Shown: positions 24,506-33,495, counted from the first letter of the stretch. The stretch: DNA of 64,000 nucleotides from Maricaulis maris_C (GCF_049116555.1 NZ_JAGDYT010000001.1:372001-436000), one strand, 5' to 3'. Notes: generated by a model not told the origin, from the sequence alone. Made by a program: numbers and translations.

Positions 24506-25341
24506 TCTTCGCGGAACCTCGCACGGATTTCGTCCGGCGTGATGCCGCTTTCGCGCAGGGCCTTCAGCGTCACCGACTTGTTGCGTTTGGCAAAGCGTTC
24601 GCCATGCGCGTCCAGCAGCAGGCGGTGATGGCGATAGACCGGCGTTGGCAGGTCGAGCAGGGTCTGCAGCAAGACGTGAAGGGGTGTCATCTCGCGCAAA
24701 TCCTCACCGCGGATGACATGGCTGATGCCCTGCAGGGCATCATCATGGACGACCGCGATGTGATAGCTGGTGCCGACATCCTTGCGCGCCAGGATGACAT
24801 CACCCAGCGGATCGGGATCAGCAATCTGCTCGCCCTGGCCGTCTTCCAGATAGCGCATCGCGTCAAAGCGCGGACCCAGCGTGTCGCGACACCGAGCTAG
24901 TGAGAGCCGCCAGGCGAAGGCCTCACCGGCATCGAGACGGTCCGATTCCTCGTCCGCGGTCATCGGCTCAAGCGGTCCGCGATAGACCTCACCCGGTCCG
25001 TGTGGTGCGCGGGCAATGTCCTCCAAGATCTCGCGCCGCGTCTTGAAACAGCGATAGACGACACCAAGCGCCTGCAGCCGCTCGAGCACACGGGCATAGT
25101 CGTCGAAATGTTCCGACTGGCGCCTGACGGGCTCTTCCCAGTCCAGTCCCAGCCAGATCAGGTCGTCCAGGATGACCTGTTCGAATTCCCGCTTGCAGCG
25201 GACCGTGTCGATATCCTCCATCCGCAGGATGAACCGACCTTCTGCCTCACACGCCGCGCGATACGCCGTCCAGGCCGAGAAGGCATGGCCGATGTGCAGA
25301 TGCCCGGTGGGCGAGGGAGCGAAGCGGGTGGTGAAGGTCAT
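24502..25341 (-). CDS. gluQ: Glutamyl-Q tRNA(Asp) synthetase
   Basis: A truncated GluRS paralogue that attaches glutamate to the queuosine base at the anticodon of tRNA-Asp. The 279-aa product has the class-I catalytic core only: RFAPSPTGHLHIGH (HIGH motif, 14-19), LRMEDIDTVRCK, the GEDL segment HVIRGEDL, and KRNKS in the KMSKS position. The anticodon-binding domain of normal GltX is absent, which separates the two. The zinc region appears as CFKTRREI and following residues. The start at 25339-25341 has AGGT upstream; the longer in-frame extension is low-quality sequence. Confidence 0.93.
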   Translation of the reverse strand: MTFTTRFAPSPTGHLHIGHAFSAWTAYRAACEAEGRFILRMEDIDTVRCKREFEQVILDDLIWLGLDWEEPVRRQSEHFDDYARVLERLQALGVVYRCFKTRREILEDIARAPHGPGEVYRGPLEPMTADEESDRLDAGEAFAWRLSLARCRDTLGPRFDAMRYLEDGQGEQIADPDPLGDVILARKDVGTSYHIAVVHDDALQGISHVIRGEDLREMTPLHVLLQTLLDLPTPVYRHHRLLLDAHGERFAKRNKSVTLKALRESGITPDEIRARFRED

Positions 25342-25447
25342 TCTGCACCTGGTCAAAATCGGGGTATGTGAACATGATGAGGTCGTTGGTTGAGAGTTAG
25401 CAAATGTATCAAGTGCATTCGCGCAAATCCTCCGCCTCAGGCGGGTA

Positions 25448-25915
25448 TTGGTTTTTCTTGTTTCTGGCACCGCTTCCGAGTTTTTTGTCCTGATGGGTGT
25501 TGTTCACTTCGGGCGGGCTCTGATTGATAGTGACTTCGGGAATATGTTGATCGGCTTTGCGATTGTTGGGCTTTTGGGCTGGTTTGCGGCTTCGCTGTGG
25601 GCCTATTGGTGGCAGTTTCGCCAAATCCGCCAGCTTGATGGACCGTTGTTCGAAATTACCAGTAATGGGCTTGTTGACCATTGGGCAGGGGCGGCACGTT
25701 TCCTTTCATGGGATGAAATGGAAAGCGCCCGATGGACCGGTAGTGGGGCGGGGCCCATCTTGTGTTTCACGCCGAAACATCGCGATTGGATTGAGCGACA
25801 TATTGGCTCACTCGGGTTCCGACCGTTTCACTATCCGGCTGTGTATTTTGAAGCCTCTGCGGAAGAGTTGGCTGCGAAGATCTGTGAACTCGCTCCAAAG
25901 CGTGTCTGGAAGTGA
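25448..25915 (+). CDS. Hypothetical membrane protein, lower GC than neighbours
   Basis: A 155-aa protein starting at a TTG (or at ATG 25493 if shorter). Two hydrophobic helices lie near the N-terminus (about 12-28 and 33-55), followed by a soluble domain with a PH-like or YcxB-like pattern (LFEITSNGLVDH...FLSWDEMESARW). Base composition is noticeably richer in T than flanking genes, hinting at transfer or weak selection. No family assigned with confidence. A palindromic repeat follows it. Confidence 0.6.
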   Translation: MVFLVSGTASEFFVLMGVVHFGRALIDSDFGNMLIGFAIVGLLGWFAASLWAYWWQFRQIRQLDGPLFEITSNGLVDHWAGAARFLSWDEMESARWTGSGAGPILCFTPKHRDWIERHIGSLGFRPFHYPAVYFEASAEELAAKICELAPKRVWK

Positions 25916-25948
25916 CCGGTGTGACTCAAAGCGTGCAAAAAAATCATT

Positions 25949-26079
25949 TGTCATCCCGGGCGTAGGCCCCGCACACGCGGGGCGAAGACCCGGGACCTAT
26001 ACGCCTGGTGTCGGCAGCATTCGTGTTTATGGGTCCCGGATCTTCAGCCTGCTTTCGCAGGCTTCCGCCCGGGATGACA
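25949..26079. repeat. Nested palindromic intergenic repeat (REP/ERIC-like)
   Basis: Outer arms TGTCATCCCGGGCG (25949-25962) and CGCCCGGGATGACA (26066-26079) are perfect 14-bp inverted repeats. Inside, GAAGACCCGGGACCTAT and ATGGGTCCCGGATCTTC pair at 15 of 17 positions. Two small hairpins, CCCCGCacacGCGGGG and GCCTGCtttcGCAGGC, are nested within. The structure is that of the dispersed palindromic elements with a GTCATCCCGGG motif common in alphaproteobacteria. Confidence 0.85.
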
Positions 26080-26110
26080 CATCCGCATAATGCAAATATA
26101 AATTGTAAAC

Positions 26111-26443
26111 ATGTATTATGTATATCTGCTGGCTTCGCGGCGCCACGGGACATTGTATTGCGGTGTGACCAATGCGCTGTTGCGGCGGGTGTATGAGCAC
26201 AAGTCGGCACAGGTTTCAGGCTTCACGAAGAAGTTTCACGTCCACCGTCTGGTTTGGTGGGAGGCGCATCAGGATGTCGGCGAAGCGATTGCGCGTGAAA
26301 AGCGGATCAAGCGCTGGCGGCGCGACTGGAAGATTGCTCTGATCGAGCAGGACAATCCCGACTGGACCGATCTGTATCCGGGCCTCGGCGGTACCGATCC
26401 GTCGGAGATCGCCGGGGAGGGCGTTCGGCGGACCGATTTTTAA
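26111..26443 (+). CDS. GIY-YIG superfamily nuclease-like protein
   Basis: A 110-aa single-domain protein of the UPF0213/YhbQ type. The two GIY-YIG strands appear as YYVYLLASR and LYCGVT, followed by the conserved Arg in LRRVYEHK and the Glu in ERIKRW-type positions (AIAREKRIKRWRR). A C-terminal 30-residue tail is variable. The upstream region is AT-rich with no evident ribosome site. It sits directly after a nested palindromic repeat; such elements are often found next to these genes, but a functional link is unproven. Confidence 0.85.
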   Translation: MYYVYLLASRRHGTLYCGVTNALLRRVYEHKSAQVSGFTKKFHVHRLVWWEAHQDVGEAIAREKRIKRWRRDWKIALIEQDNPDWTDLYPGLGGTDPSEIAGEGVRRTDF

Positions 26444-26511
26444 CGGGTCACTGATCTTGCCCCCATCCCCCGCATCCCTCTATCCAGACGGCAACGGATA
26501 CGGAGCCCTTC

Positions 26512-27177
26512 ATGACCCGACCCATTGACGGACCGCGCCTGGCGCCGCGCGACGGATCGAAGCCGAAAAAGCTGGTGATTTTCCTGCACGGCTATGGCTC
26601 GAATGGGCAGGACCTGATCGGACTTGGCCAGCACTGGGCCCGGGATTTGCCGCATGTCCAATGGGTGTCGCCGAACGCGCCGGACCCGGTGCCGGGCGCG
26701 CCGGACGGGTATCAATGGTTCCCGATCTCCAATCTTGATCCGGACCGGATCGAGGCCGGCGCGGCGAGCGCCTGGCCGATTGTCGATGCCTTCATCGACC
26801 AGGAATTGGCCCGCTATGGCCTGACCGAGCAGGACCTTGTCCTGTGTGGTTTCTCGCAGGGCACGATGTTGTCCCTGGCGACCGGACTGCGCCGTGAGCG
26901 GCCGGTGGCCGGGATCATGGGCTTCTCCGGGGCCCTGCCGGGCGGTGGACGCTTGAAGGAAGAAATGCGCGCCAAGCCGCCGATCATGCTGGTGCATGGT
27001 GACCAGGACGACGTCCTGCCGCTGGGCTTCATGTTCGACGCGCTGGAAAACCTCGCCGCCGCCGGCCATGGCGCGCAATGGCATATCTCCCAGGGACTGC
27101 CGCACTCCATTGGCGAGGACGGGCTGGATATCGGCCGGCAATTCATCGGCAATGCCCTGGCCGGGCGTTACCGCTGA
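26512..27177 (+). CDS. Phospholipase/carboxylesterase-family alpha/beta hydrolase
   Basis: A 221-aa cytosolic hydrolase. FLHGYGSNGQDL is the oxyanion region, GFSQGTM the nucleophile elbow with catalytic Ser. Asp in HGDQDDVLPL and His in GLPHSI complete the triad. This is the YpfH/AphA-like esterase family (small acyl-protein thioesterase relatives). Substrate unknown. CGGAG precedes the ATG. Confidence 0.9.
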   Translation: MTRPIDGPRLAPRDGSKPKKLVIFLHGYGSNGQDLIGLGQHWARDLPHVQWVSPNAPDPVPGAPDGYQWFPISNLDPDRIEAGAASAWPIVDAFIDQELARYGLTEQDLVLCGFSQGTMLSLATGLRRERPVAGIMGFSGALPGGGRLKEEMRAKPPIMLVHGDQDDVLPLGFMFDALENLAAAGHGAQWHISQGLPHSIGEDGLDIGRQFIGNALAGRYR

Positions 27178-27403
27178 GCCACACCATCTCGTCGTCATCG
27201 AGGTTCTTGCGCGCCGTCATAGGACTGACACGCGAACAGGGGTAACCTTGATTGAGCGTGGGATGTGAAATGATTCGCTGAAGCGGATCCGCGTCTTGCG
27301 CGCGATGGGAGGTGTGCTTTCAGGACTGTGGTCCGGAATACCCACCCCCTCCCGGACAGGCTCACCCCACAGGGTCGCGCCTGCCGCAGCGGGGGAGGTC
27401 GCC

Positions 27404-27970
27404 ATGCAGGTGCTTGATCGGGCGCCGCAGGGATGGCCTTGTCTGGTCCTGAATGCGGACTACCAGCCCCTGAGCTATTGGCCGCTGTCGACCTGGCCGT
27501 GGCAGGAAGCGATCAAGAATGTCTTCCTCGAACGGGTGGCCGTGATATCGCATTATGCGGAGGTCGTGCATTCGCCCAGTTTCGAGATGCACGTGCCCTC
27601 GGTCGTCGCCCTGCGCGATTATGTCCACCAGAACCGCACGCCCGCCTTCACCCGGTACAATGTCTGGCTCCGCGACGGGTTCAAATGCGTCTATTGCGGC
27701 AAGCATGGCGTGGACCAGCTGACTTTTGATCATGTCATCCCGCGTCGCGCCGGTGGCAAGACCAGCTGGGAGAATATCGTCGCCGCCTGTGGGCCGTGCA
27801 ATCTGAAGAAGGGCGGTCGCACGCCGCGTGAAGCGCGCATGCCGCTACCACGTCCGCCGCAACGGCCCTCCATGCATGAGCTACAGGCTCAGGGCCGCAA
27901 ATTCCCGCCAAAATTCCTGCATGAGAGCTGGCTGGACTATCTCTATTGGGACATTGAACTGGAGCGGTGA
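27404..27970 (+). CDS. HNH endonuclease-family protein
   Basis: A 188-aa protein. The C-terminal half has the HNH core: CVYCG (zinc), LTFDHVIPRRAGGKTSWENIVAACGPCNLKKG, giving D-H, N and the second CxxC pair. The N-terminus (VLNADYQPLSYWPLSTWPWQEAI) is characteristic of a widespread alphaproteobacterial HNH family. The start at 27404 has GGGGAGG upstream; an upstream in-frame ATG gives an unconserved leader. It does not lie near a phage or toxin, and its role (repair, restriction) is unknown. Confidence 0.9.
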   Translation: MQVLDRAPQGWPCLVLNADYQPLSYWPLSTWPWQEAIKNVFLERVAVISHYAEVVHSPSFEMHVPSVVALRDYVHQNRTPAFTRYNVWLRDGFKCVYCGKHGVDQLTFDHVIPRRAGGKTSWENIVAACGPCNLKKGGRTPREARMPLPRPPQRPSMHELQAQGRKFPPKFLHESWLDYLYWDIELER

Positions 27971-28036
27971 GACCGGGATTGTAAAGTCTGGCAAATCTGA
28001 TTCAGAATGCTATCTGGTGGCGTCAAGGAGAACAGC

Positions 28037-28339
28037 ATGAATCGTGAAATGACCCAGACAGGCTCCCTGACGCGTGTGAGCTTCACCGGCGTCTGGACGA
28101 TGGATGAATTCGAGCCGAACAAGGCCATGCTTGAGCAGTTGGAAAGCTCTGAAGCGAAGGCGGTCGAGTATGATCTTTCCGCGGTGCCCGCAATCGATTC
28201 AGCGGGTATCGGGATGCTGATCCTGGCCAATGACCGGCTGGGCAAGGCGGGTATCGATTTCCGGATTTCGGGGGCGCAGGGCGCGGTCGCACAAATCTTC
28301 GATGTGGCGAAGATCAGCGAGCTCATTACCGTGGTCTGA
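28037..28339 (+). CDS. STAS-domain protein (anti-sigma factor antagonist type)
   Basis: A 100-aa single STAS domain. YDLSAVPAIDSAGIGMLILANDRL carries the conserved phosphorylatable-type Ser after Asp (IDSAGI). In relatives, phosphorylation of this Ser switches binding to an anti-sigma kinase or partner. The ATG at 28037 follows AAGGAG. No kinase or phosphatase gene is next to it. Possible roles are general stress signalling or lipid/ABC transport accessory (MlaB-like). Confidence 0.88.
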   Translation: MNREMTQTGSLTRVSFTGVWTMDEFEPNKAMLEQLESSEAKAVEYDLSAVPAIDSAGIGMLILANDRLGKAGIDFRISGAQGAVAQIFDVAKISELITVV

Positions 28340-28350
28340 GACTGCTGACA

Positions 28351-28376
28351 TGTCTGCGGGCCTGGGCCCGCAGACA
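28351..28376. terminator. Perfect hairpin between convergent genes
   Basis: TGTCTGCGGGCC / GGCCCGCAGACA, 12-bp perfect arms around TG. It separates the STAS gene and the porin gene stops. Neither side has a real T-run, so it may act as a barrier rather than a classical terminator. Confidence 0.55.
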
Positions 28377-28386
28377 CACATGCCAG

Positions 28387-29061
28387 CTAGTTGCGGGTCA
28401 GGCTGTAGCTGATCGAAGCGACGAAGCGGCTGTCATCGATATCGCTGTCATGCCAGCGCGCACCGAGTGCGACCGGGCCGGATTGCCAGCTGACGCCCAG
28501 CTGCCAGTCTTCATAGTCAGCCCCGACGAGGTCATCGAACTGGCTGGTGCCATAGCGTGCATCGAGGCTCACTGCGTCCGACAAGGCCCAGGCAATGCCG
28601 GCCTCGAGATAGCTGGCGCTGCCGGTCTCAAGATAGAAGTCGTCGCTCCAGGACCATTTCGCGTCCCAGCTCAGATCGCCATAACTGCGCCCGACTGCTG
28701 CGTAGAATTCGTCGAAATCCTGATTGCCCGAAGCGCTGGGTGCGCCCGGATAGGTGTAGCGAATCCAGCCAAAATCGAGGTCGAAACCCGCCACGCTCGG
28801 AGCGTAGCCGGCATAGACATCCATCTCGACATCGGTGCCGTCACCAAAGTCGACATTCGAGCCCCAGACACCGACATAGAAGTCGCCCATGGAGACGTCG
28901 GCACCAAGCTGCAGCGCGGCGTCGCCATTGGTCTGCGTCACGCCCCGAAAGACATAATCGCTCGCCACTGTGGCGCTGAAATCGACTTCCTGGGCGCTGG
29001 CCGTGCTGGAAAGGATAGCGGCGGTCGCCAGGCCGAGAAGGCTTGTTGTGTATGATGTCAT
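28387..29061 (-). CDS. TorF-family putative porin
   Basis: A 224-aa outer-membrane beta-barrel of the TIGR02001/Gcw_chp family. Signal peptide 1-23 (ending ASA). The family start VDFSATVASDYVFRGVTQTNGDAALQLGADVS is very clear, followed by alternating aromatic strands and a typical terminal strand FVASISYSLTRN. It follows the chemoreceptor gene by 14 bp on the same strand. Solute unknown. Confidence 0.9.
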   Translation of the reverse strand: MTSYTTSLLGLATAAILSSTASAQEVDFSATVASDYVFRGVTQTNGDAALQLGADVSMGDFYVGVWGSNVDFGDGTDVEMDVYAGYAPSVAGFDLDFGWIRYTYPGAPSASGNQDFDEFYAAVGRSYGDLSWDAKWSWSDDFYLETGSASYLEAGIAWALSDAVSLDARYGTSQFDDLVGADYEDWQLGVSWQSGPVALGARWHDSDIDDSRFVASISYSLTRN

Positions 29062-29075
29062 GATATTTCTCCAGA

Positions 29076-31217
29076 TCAGGCGGCGCGCACGCCATCGAGG
29101 AAGACATTGACTTCCCGGTTCAACATTTCAGCGAGGCCGCTCAACTCCTCGGAGGCACCCAGGACCTGAGTGGCCGAGGCCGACGCATCCTCGATGGCGT
29201 GGGCGACATCAGAGATGTCATTCGAGACCGAACGCGTGCTCGAGGCAGCCGTCTGGATGTTCCCGGCAATCTCGCGTGTCGCGGCGGTCTGCTCTTCGAC
29301 AGCTCCGGCGATCGAGGTCGCAATCTCGCTAAGATCACCGATCGACCCGGCAACACTGTTGATGGCGTTGGCCGATGTCTCGGTTGCGGCCTGGATGGAG
29401 TGAATTTGCTCGGCAATCTCACCCGTCGCGGCATCGGTCTGCGATGCGAGCTGTTTGACCTCTTGGGCGACAATGGCAAAACCCTTGCCGGCTTCGCCTG
29501 CGCGGGCGGCCTCAATCGTTGCGTTGAGCGCCAGAAGATTGGTCTGCTCGGCGATCTGCTGGATCAGCGCGATGACATCGCCAATCCGCTGCGCGGCGCG
29601 CGACAGATCCTGGACTTCGCTGACGGTGCGGTTGGCCTCTTGTTCGGCGGTCGCGGCGGCGGCGGTCGATTCGGCGGCCCGGCGGCCAATCTCGGCAACA
29701 GTTGCTGTCATTTCTTCGGTCGCCGCGGCGACGGATTCGACATTGCCGGTCGCGGAGGCGGCTGAGTGTGAGGCAGACTGGGCCTGATGCGTCGTGGTGC
29801 TCGACATTTGCGTCAACGCATTGGCGGTCGCGGTAAACTCGGTCGCAGAGTTGGAGACGGTCTCGGCTATCCCGGCGATCGTGCGCTGGAAGCCGGAAAC
29901 CAGGACTTCCAGCTTCTCCTGGCGCTTCGCGTTCGAGGCGTCGATATCGGCCTGCTGCGTGTCCAGCTGGCGCTTGTCGACGAGGGCGAGACGGAAGCTC
30001 TCCACCGTCCGGGCGAGTTCGCCCACTTCGTCGCCGGCAGACTGGGAGGGGACGTCCTGGTCCAGATCACCATCCCCGATGCGGGCGGTGATATCGGTGA
30101 TGCGCCGAATGGGCTGGGCTATGCGATTGGCCATGAACAGGCCCGCCAGCCCGATCAGCACGGTCAGCCCGGCGGTCAGGAGGACGCTGATCAGCTGGGT
30201 CTGGCGGGACGCCGCAAGGGCCTCACCAACACTTTGCGAGACCACCAGATTCCACCGGACTCCGGCGACATCTGTCGGGGCGAGGAAAAGATAGCTGTCC
30301 TCATCATGGAAGTCGCGCATCCGCGCGAACAGGGCTTCCCCGGTCTCCGCAGCGTCAAGCAGTCCGGCCGGAACAGCGTCGGTGAGGATGGAGTCCGAGC
30401 TGCCGAAACGCGGCGCTGTGCGCATCAGTCCATCGGCGCCGAACGCATAGGCATCGCCCGTCTCCAGTAGACCGGTCTCAGACCCCATCACATGGTTGAG
30501 CCGGTCGATCGGCATCTGGAAGACCAGAGCGCCGACCCGCGCGCCAGACGCGTCAAGAATCGGCGTCGCGATGAAGCTGGCTGGCGCGCCGTGACTGGGT
30601 GCATAGGGCTGGAAGTCGAAGAAATGGGTTTCGGAATCGCCACCGGCCATGGCAGCGCGGAAGGCGTTGCCGAGGTCCGTGTCGCGGTAGGGGCCCGCGT
30701 TCAGATTGGTCGCGTAGTCGAGTTCCTTGAAGACCGTGTAGACAAGGTTGCCTTCCTCATCGAAGAGGAAAATGTCGTAATATCCGCGCGCGCGCAGGAG
30801 CTGTCGGAACCAGGGGTGGTGGCGACCATGCGCCTCGCTGTAACGGCTACCGTCCGGCGCCTGGTCGAGGTTTTCCTTCTGTCCGGTCGGATTGGGATTG
30901 TCCTCGATATAAAGCTGCTGAAGGCGCTGGTCCGGAGCGCCGCCCAGCGCGTTGTAGCCATCGTGGAAGTCCATCAATGCGGCTACCGTATTGGGATTGG
31001 TCGCCGTCGTGCGCAGATCATCATCAATCTGCTCAATGTAGTCGACCAGCGCATTTTCCCGTTCCAGCGCGATCGCACTCAACCGTTGTTCAGTGGCCTC
31101 ACGGGCGGCATTTCCGCCCTGGATTGAGGCTGCGACGCCAAGGGCAATGCCCAGGGTCAGGCAACCCGCCATACTGATGAGGCCAAACTTCAAAGACAGG
31201 TTGAGGCGGTTGAACAT
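29076..31217 (-). CDS. Methyl-accepting chemotaxis protein with large periplasmic sensor
   Basis: A 713-aa chemoreceptor. TM1 is at about 12-32 and TM2 at about 338-362. Between them lies a 300-residue sensor, by length and pattern (FDEEGNLVYTVFKELD, FIATPILDASGARVGALVFQMP) a double-Cache domain. A HAMP region follows (IAQPIRRITDITARIGDGDL). The signalling hairpin tip reads AEQTNLLALNATIEAARAGEAGKGFAIVAQEV, which contacts CheA/CheW. Ligand unknown. The porin gene 14 bp downstream suggests cotranscription, possibly linking taxis and uptake of one nutrient. Confidence 0.95.
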   Translation of the reverse strand: MFNRLNLSLKFGLISMAGCLTLGIALGVAASIQGGNAAREATEQRLSAIALERENALVDYIEQIDDDLRTTATNPNTVAALMDFHDGYNALGGAPDQRLQQLYIEDNPNPTGQKENLDQAPDGSRYSEAHGRHHPWFRQLLRARGYYDIFLFDEEGNLVYTVFKELDYATNLNAGPYRDTDLGNAFRAAMAGGDSETHFFDFQPYAPSHGAPASFIATPILDASGARVGALVFQMPIDRLNHVMGSETGLLETGDAYAFGADGLMRTAPRFGSSDSILTDAVPAGLLDAAETGEALFARMRDFHDEDSYLFLAPTDVAGVRWNLVVSQSVGEALAASRQTQLISVLLTAGLTVLIGLAGLFMANRIAQPIRRITDITARIGDGDLDQDVPSQSAGDEVGELARTVESFRLALVDKRQLDTQQADIDASNAKRQEKLEVLVSGFQRTIAGIAETVSNSATEFTATANALTQMSSTTTHQAQSASHSAASATGNVESVAAATEEMTATVAEIGRRAAESTAAAATAEQEANRTVSEVQDLSRAAQRIGDVIALIQQIAEQTNLLALNATIEAARAGEAGKGFAIVAQEVKQLASQTDAATGEIAEQIHSIQAATETSANAINSVAGSIGDLSEIATSIAGAVEEQTAATREIAGNIQTAASSTRSVSNDISDVAHAIEDASASATQVLGASEELSGLAEMLNREVNVFLDGVRAA

Positions 31218-31454
31218 TGCTGATTCCTGTGCGTGGGTTCCCTGTCACGCACATTTCGTATTCAGTCTTAACAACCCGTTGCTTCGTGCAATTTGTCGTC
31301 CTTTGTCGGTGTTTTTTATCATGAATCCGATGATCGATAGTCGGCGGCCCCGGCCGGGATGCGAAGCGGCGGTGCCGTGCCCTGCAGGGCGCGGGGTCCT
31401 CTCATCGCGCTGATGGGGAATTGCACGCCACCCGACCTCGATCCGGCGGCCGGA

Positions 31455-32030
31455 TCAAATCCGTTCGGAGACCTTGATGGCGACCCGGCAGCCGGCCTCG
31501 ATGGCCTTGGAGAGCAGGGCATAGCCTGGCGCCTGTCTGGCACCTTCCTCGATCGCGAGGTCGCGGTGTTCAAGTTCTTCCTCGCGGAATTTCGTGAACA
31601 GGGCGGCCAGCTCTTCCTCGCCCATGGCGTGGAGTTCCTCGATCTGGCCGGCATAATGCTTTTCGATCACGCTCTCGACGGCTTCGGTACAGGCATGGGC
31701 GGCCTTCTCGCCCATCAATGCCGTGGCCGCGCCAAGCGCATGGCCGGCCACATCCCAGATCGGCGCGAGGGCGGTTGGGCGCGTGCCACGTTCGAAGATC
31801 AGTCGATCGAACGTGTCGAGATGATGTTGTTCGTCCGCTTCCATCTCTTCCAGCTGGCGGGCGATGCGGGCCTTGTGGGGCAGGCCTTTGAATACCGCGC
31901 GCTGACCTTGATAGATGGCCACAGCCCCGTATTCGCCGGCGTGATCGACGCGCACCATTTCCTCGACCCGGCGGGCATTCCGGCGCTTGCCGGGCAGGGG
32001 GGGCGTGGCAGCCGGGTCGTTTGCTGTCAT
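31455..32030 (-). CDS. coq7: Demethoxyubiquinone hydroxylase Coq7
   Basis: Di-iron hydroxylase of ubiquinone synthesis. The 191-aa product has both ExxH-type iron sites: the first in VDHAGEYGAVAIYQGQ and EADEQHHLDTF, the second in HACTEAVESVIEKHY and EEELEHRDLA. Start at 32028-32030 overlaps the dsbB stop (ATGA), so the two are coupled; the longer upstream frame runs back through dsbB. Membrane-associated by family. Confidence 0.95.
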   Translation of the reverse strand: MTANDPAATPPLPGKRRNARRVEEMVRVDHAGEYGAVAIYQGQRAVFKGLPHKARIARQLEEMEADEQHHLDTFDRLIFERGTRPTALAPIWDVAGHALGAATALMGEKAAHACTEAVESVIEKHYAGQIEELHAMGEEELAALFTKFREEELEHRDLAIEEGARQAPGYALLSKAIEAGCRVAIKVSERI

Positions 32031-32560
32031 GACTTCAGGCCTTTCAGCCCGACCAGCCCGGCGATTACGGCCATGCCGGCCGAGATCAACGCGTTGAAGC
32101 CTGCCATTGAAATGCCCAACAGGGTCCAGGCGGCTTCGTCGCACAGTACGACCGGCGGGCAGTCGCGCGTCGGATCAATCAGGCAGGACATGTCGAATTG
32201 CGGAATGCCGCCTGCCGTGGTGCAGGTTTCCGGACCCGGCCACCAGCCATACTCGACGCCGGCATGCCAGCCGGCAAAACCGGCCGAATAGATCAACACC
32301 GCGGCGATCACGAAAATCATCCAGGGGGCGGCTTTCGCCAGGGCCGGCCGCAGGATCAGGGCGAGGCCGAAGACGAGACCCAAGCCGATCACTGCCATGT
32401 GGATGTGGCGCTGGTCATAGCACAGGGCGCAGGGTGCATAGCCGCCGATATATTCAAACCCCCAGGCGCCCAGCATCAGCAACAGGGAGCCCCCGGCCAG
32501 CAGGAGCGGCCAGCGCGTCAGCGGGAACTGGGACAAGACCGGGTTCATGAAACGCAACAT
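32027..32560 (-). CDS. dsbB: Disulfide bond formation protein DsbB
   Basis: Quinone-linked membrane oxidase that reoxidises DsbA. The 177-aa product has four membrane helices, a first-loop CALC pair (Cys44, Cys47), and a second periplasmic loop (about 105-142) with several Cys. It is directly upstream of, and overlaps, coq7, a pairing that joins quinone supply with quinone-dependent oxidation. Slightly shorter starts (M5) are possible. Confidence 0.88.
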   Translation of the reverse strand: MLRFMNPVLSQFPLTRWPLLLAGGSLLLMLGAWGFEYIGGYAPCALCYDQRHIHMAVIGLGLVFGLALILRPALAKAAPWMIFVIAAVLIYSAGFAGWHAGVEYGWWPGPETCTTAGGIPQFDMSCLIDPTRDCPPVVLCDEAAWTLLGISMAGFNALISAGMAVIAGLVGLKGLKS

Positions 32561-32620
32561 GACGGCATCACCTCACACGCGCACCGCGACCAATGCGCAC
32601 ACAGATTGCAGACCGGCGCG

Positions 32621-33250
32621 TCAGATCAGCGACCGGATGAAGTCCTTCAATACATCAGCTGCGGCCGCGCCGAAGAATGAAAACAATGTTATCAGCAGAA
32701 GGATCCAGGCGAGGCCGAGCACGAGCCCGGCCAGGACCAGTAGTCCGTCGCGGGTCAGAAGCCCCAGGGAGCCAATGACCAGAGCGATGCCCGGCGTGGA
32801 ATTGGTCAGCGGCAGCGGGACCAGGATCGAGGCGCAGAACAGCACGAAGATGCCGCCCACCAGGCGTTCCGCCGTCGGACCGGACAGGGCGGTCAGGCGC
32901 GGCCGCGCCAGAGCTTCCAGCCAGCCGAACCATTTGCGCCCGCCGCGCGCCATCCGGGTCAGGCCCGCCTTCTCGATCCGCCGTGCCTTGAAACCATTGG
33001 GCAGCCAGGGTTCTGGCCGGCCCAGCATCATCTGAGCAGAGAGGGCCATCATGGGCAGGGCCATGACCTGGGGCACGCCATAAAGGAAGGGAATGCAGAC
33101 CGGCAGCGCCATCGCGAACAGGATCACGCCGAAGGCCTGCTCGCCCAGCGCGTCGACGAATTCGCCCAGGCTCAGCCCGTCTTCCGGCGCCGTTTCGGCA
33201 ATCTCTTCAAGCGTCCCGATGAGGCCGCGCTCTGCGTGTGTCTCGCTCAT
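32621..33250 (-). CDS. ExoD-like membrane protein
   Basis: A 209-aa protein of the exopolysaccharide-synthesis ExoD family (known from Sinorhizobium; biochemical role unclear). Family blocks: GLSLGEFVDALGEQAFGVILFAMALPVCIPF, QVMALPMMALSAQMMLGRPEPWLP, and LTNSTPGIALVIGSLGLLTRDG. About four membrane helices. I chose the second ATG (MSETHAE) because AAGG lies 5 nt before it; the first ATG is 12 bp upstream. Confidence 0.86.
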   Translation of the reverse strand: MSETHAERGLIGTLEEIAETAPEDGLSLGEFVDALGEQAFGVILFAMALPVCIPFLYGVPQVMALPMMALSAQMMLGRPEPWLPNGFKARRIEKAGLTRMARGGRKWFGWLEALARPRLTALSGPTAERLVGGIFVLFCASILVPLPLTNSTPGIALVIGSLGLLTRDGLLVLAGLVLGLAWILLLITLFSFFGAAAADVLKDFIRSLI

Positions 33251-33410
33251 TGATGCCTTCATCCCCGATCGGGCCGCAGACTAGCGACAGCCGCAGACCT
33301 CTCCAAGCGGAATGGGTTGTTGACAGAGTGGGGGCGGATGGGCAGCTTGCGCCTCCGATTTTCCCCGCTCCACACAGCCTGCCCATGCAGGCCCGGACGG
33401 CGATCACAGG

Positions 33411-33495
33411 GCCCCTGTGGCGGAATTGGTAGACGCGACGGATTCAAAATCCGTTTTCTTCGGAAGTGCCAGTTCGAGTCTGGCCAGGGGCACCA
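33411..33495 (+). tRNA. tRNA-Leu (anticodon CAA)
   Basis: An 85-nt type-II tRNA with long variable arm. Acceptor GCCCCTG pairs with CAGGGGC, the T arm contains GTTCGAGTC, and CCA is encoded. The anticodon loop TTCAAAA gives CAA. Its last 14 bases plus the next T are repeated at 46810-46824, showing that a 13.3-kb element has integrated at its 3' end and left the tRNA whole. Confidence 0.96.
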
